DNA from: Sindora glabra
Taxonomy: Eukaryota; Streptophyta; Magnoliopsida; Fabales; Fabaceae
DNA length: 64,000 bases
Reading direction: 5' to 3'
Assembly: GCA_020226215.1 (NCBI GenBank)
Contig: CM035232.1
Span: 79,044,130-79,108,129 of the forward strand
Shown: piece by piece, positions 63,160 through 64,000 of the stretch
Layout of the letters: every line of letters begins with the position of its first letter
How positions within the stretch are numbered: position 1 is the stretch's first letter
Notes under the pieces: model-generated
The model's database searches: none
What the model was told of the DNA's origin: nothing
The model's input: only the letters and a program-made list of their open reading frames with translations
Made by a program: the position numbers and the translations under genes

Positions 63160-64000
63160 GGTCACAACCCATTCTAAAGGCACATGATTGGCATAGGAAT
63201 TCATTTTGGGTAACAACCTACCCGCCTTTCCTATAATGTATCCAATGTAATATTTCATATACAAATATGTTATGCTTTCAAAGAATATGTAATTTTTAAA
63301 TTTTAATTAAAATTTATGTTTAAAATCATTGTTAATATTCAGTCTAACTATCCTAATGCTTACTTTAGCACTAAAGTTTTTGAGTGGATCCATTTTCATC
63401 CTATGTAATGATAGTTAAGCACCTAAGGGGAAGATTCATAAGAAAAGCAAACAAAAAAAGGAAAGAGTAAGTTTTCTTTTAGACTTAGTGAGTAATCATC
63501 ATTTAGTAGGAAATTTTTGAATTAAATATTAGTACCTGAATATGGGAAATTAAACTTAGGTACAACTAAAAAACTTTAGGATTATTCCCAAAATAATTAA
63601 TTATATTTCTATGCCTTTTTCGAGGAAGAGAAAGAGATTCATAGTAGTTTAACCTATTTATGAAAAGATATGACATATGAACATATATTCTTGGATCCCA
63701 AATAAGACCTCTCTAAGCAATTATTACATCATGGGGACATAAAAAAGTTAATCTTATTCTTATCATAATTCATTAACCATTATACATAAGATTACAGGCT
63801 CCTATTCATAACATGAATTTTGTTAGTAATAACATATTCATTATCATCATTTGTACTTATTAGTGCCATCACTCACACACACATGCACATAATTATTCAT
63901 ATCATCATCTCACCATATCATACATAAAACAAGATAAAGTAAACAAATAAATCTCTTTGTGACTTTTAGTCAGCCTTATACCCTTTATAAGTTCTATCCT
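63160..64000 (-). repeat. 5' LTR of element D, partial
   Basis: It starts GGTCACAACCCATTC (ancestral TGTCACAACCC) and aligns with 45112-45985. It runs off the window; from the other LTR a total of about 2.4 kb is expected. Confidence 0.8.

Larger units (their letters stand above)
45112..64000 (-). mobile_element. Element D: LARD-like LTR element with non-coding interior, running off the window
   Basis: 3' LTR: 45112-46572 plus 58632-59550, interrupted by chromovirus C. Interior: 59551 to about 63141. Primer-binding site: 63142-63155. 5' LTR: from 63160 to the window end. The first ~850 bases of the two LTRs are clearly homologous, sharing TATCCAATGTAATATTTCATA, TTGAGTGGAT and AGGGGAAGATT. 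The interior has signals for replication at both ends but no gag or pol motif, as in large retrotransposon derivatives that depend on proteins from relatives. The left target duplication would be TCAAA (45107-45111); the right is outside. Confidence 0.7.

Noticed and set aside
1..64000. tRNA, rRNA, host gene with introns, or organelle-derived insert
   Set aside because: Looked for conserved motifs and GC-richer islands on both strands; the only GC-richer islands are LTR leaders and palindromic arrays.

Overview
The window looks like pericentromeric or other repeat-rich DNA from a flowering plant, most likely a eudicot. It is extremely AT-rich, I recognise no host gene, tRNA or rRNA on either strand, and almost every interpretable segment is a Ty3/gypsy LTR retrotransposon, a solo LTR or a small DNA transposon, inserted one inside another. 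All coding remnants are pseudogenes with stops and frameshifts. Several key sites (primer-binding sites, one gag nonsense codon) differ from the expected sequence mainly by C-to-T and G-to-A transitions, as expected for long-methylated plant DNA.

Layout. 1-2301: AT-rich, nothing recognised. 2302-2425 and 18356-18479: two halves of one gag-only type (Athila/TR-GAG-like) LTR end, split by a Tat/Ogre-like element (2426-18355, minus strand). That element has 2.7-kb LTRs, a decayed primer-binding site and a large tandem array just upstream of its 3' LTR. Its 5' LTR is interrupted by a solo LTR (13142-15684, target duplication CAAAG). 18480-30925: chromovirus A (minus strand). Its 3' LTR carries a hAT-like element (19586-24328), which itself carries a 3.5-kb solo LTR (20199-23717, AGTAT). 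Its RNase H domain carries a 355-bp foldback element. Its 5' LTR is cut by chromovirus B (30926 to about 37865, minus strand), whose own 5' LTR is truncated. About 37870-42884: a gag-plus-protease element (minus strand) of the same family as the split LTR fragments at 2302 and 18356.

42885-44500: AT-rich spacer with a possible hAT-like element and a compound microsatellite. 44501-45111: start of LTR E. From 45112 to beyond the window: element D, with matching LTR, polypurine tract and primer-binding site but a 3.6-kb interior without recognisable coding (LARD-like). Chromovirus C (46573-58626) is inserted in D's 3' LTR. Inside C's integrase lie two more solo LTRs: 50752-53281 (AAATG) and 53829-56683 (AAGCT). 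The first is the inverted sister of the 13142-15684 solo LTR; the second is from C's own LTR family.

The genes do not work together as a pathway; the window is a stratified record of insertions. The clearest signals are four solo LTRs with perfect 5-bp target duplications inside much older elements, a satellite-like array inside a retrotransposon 3' untranslated region, and conserved GC-rich palindromic modules in the youngest LTR family. I found no convincing new gene system. Family names (Tat/Ogre, Tekay-like chromovirus, TR-GAG, hAT) come from recognition by eye, not from searches.
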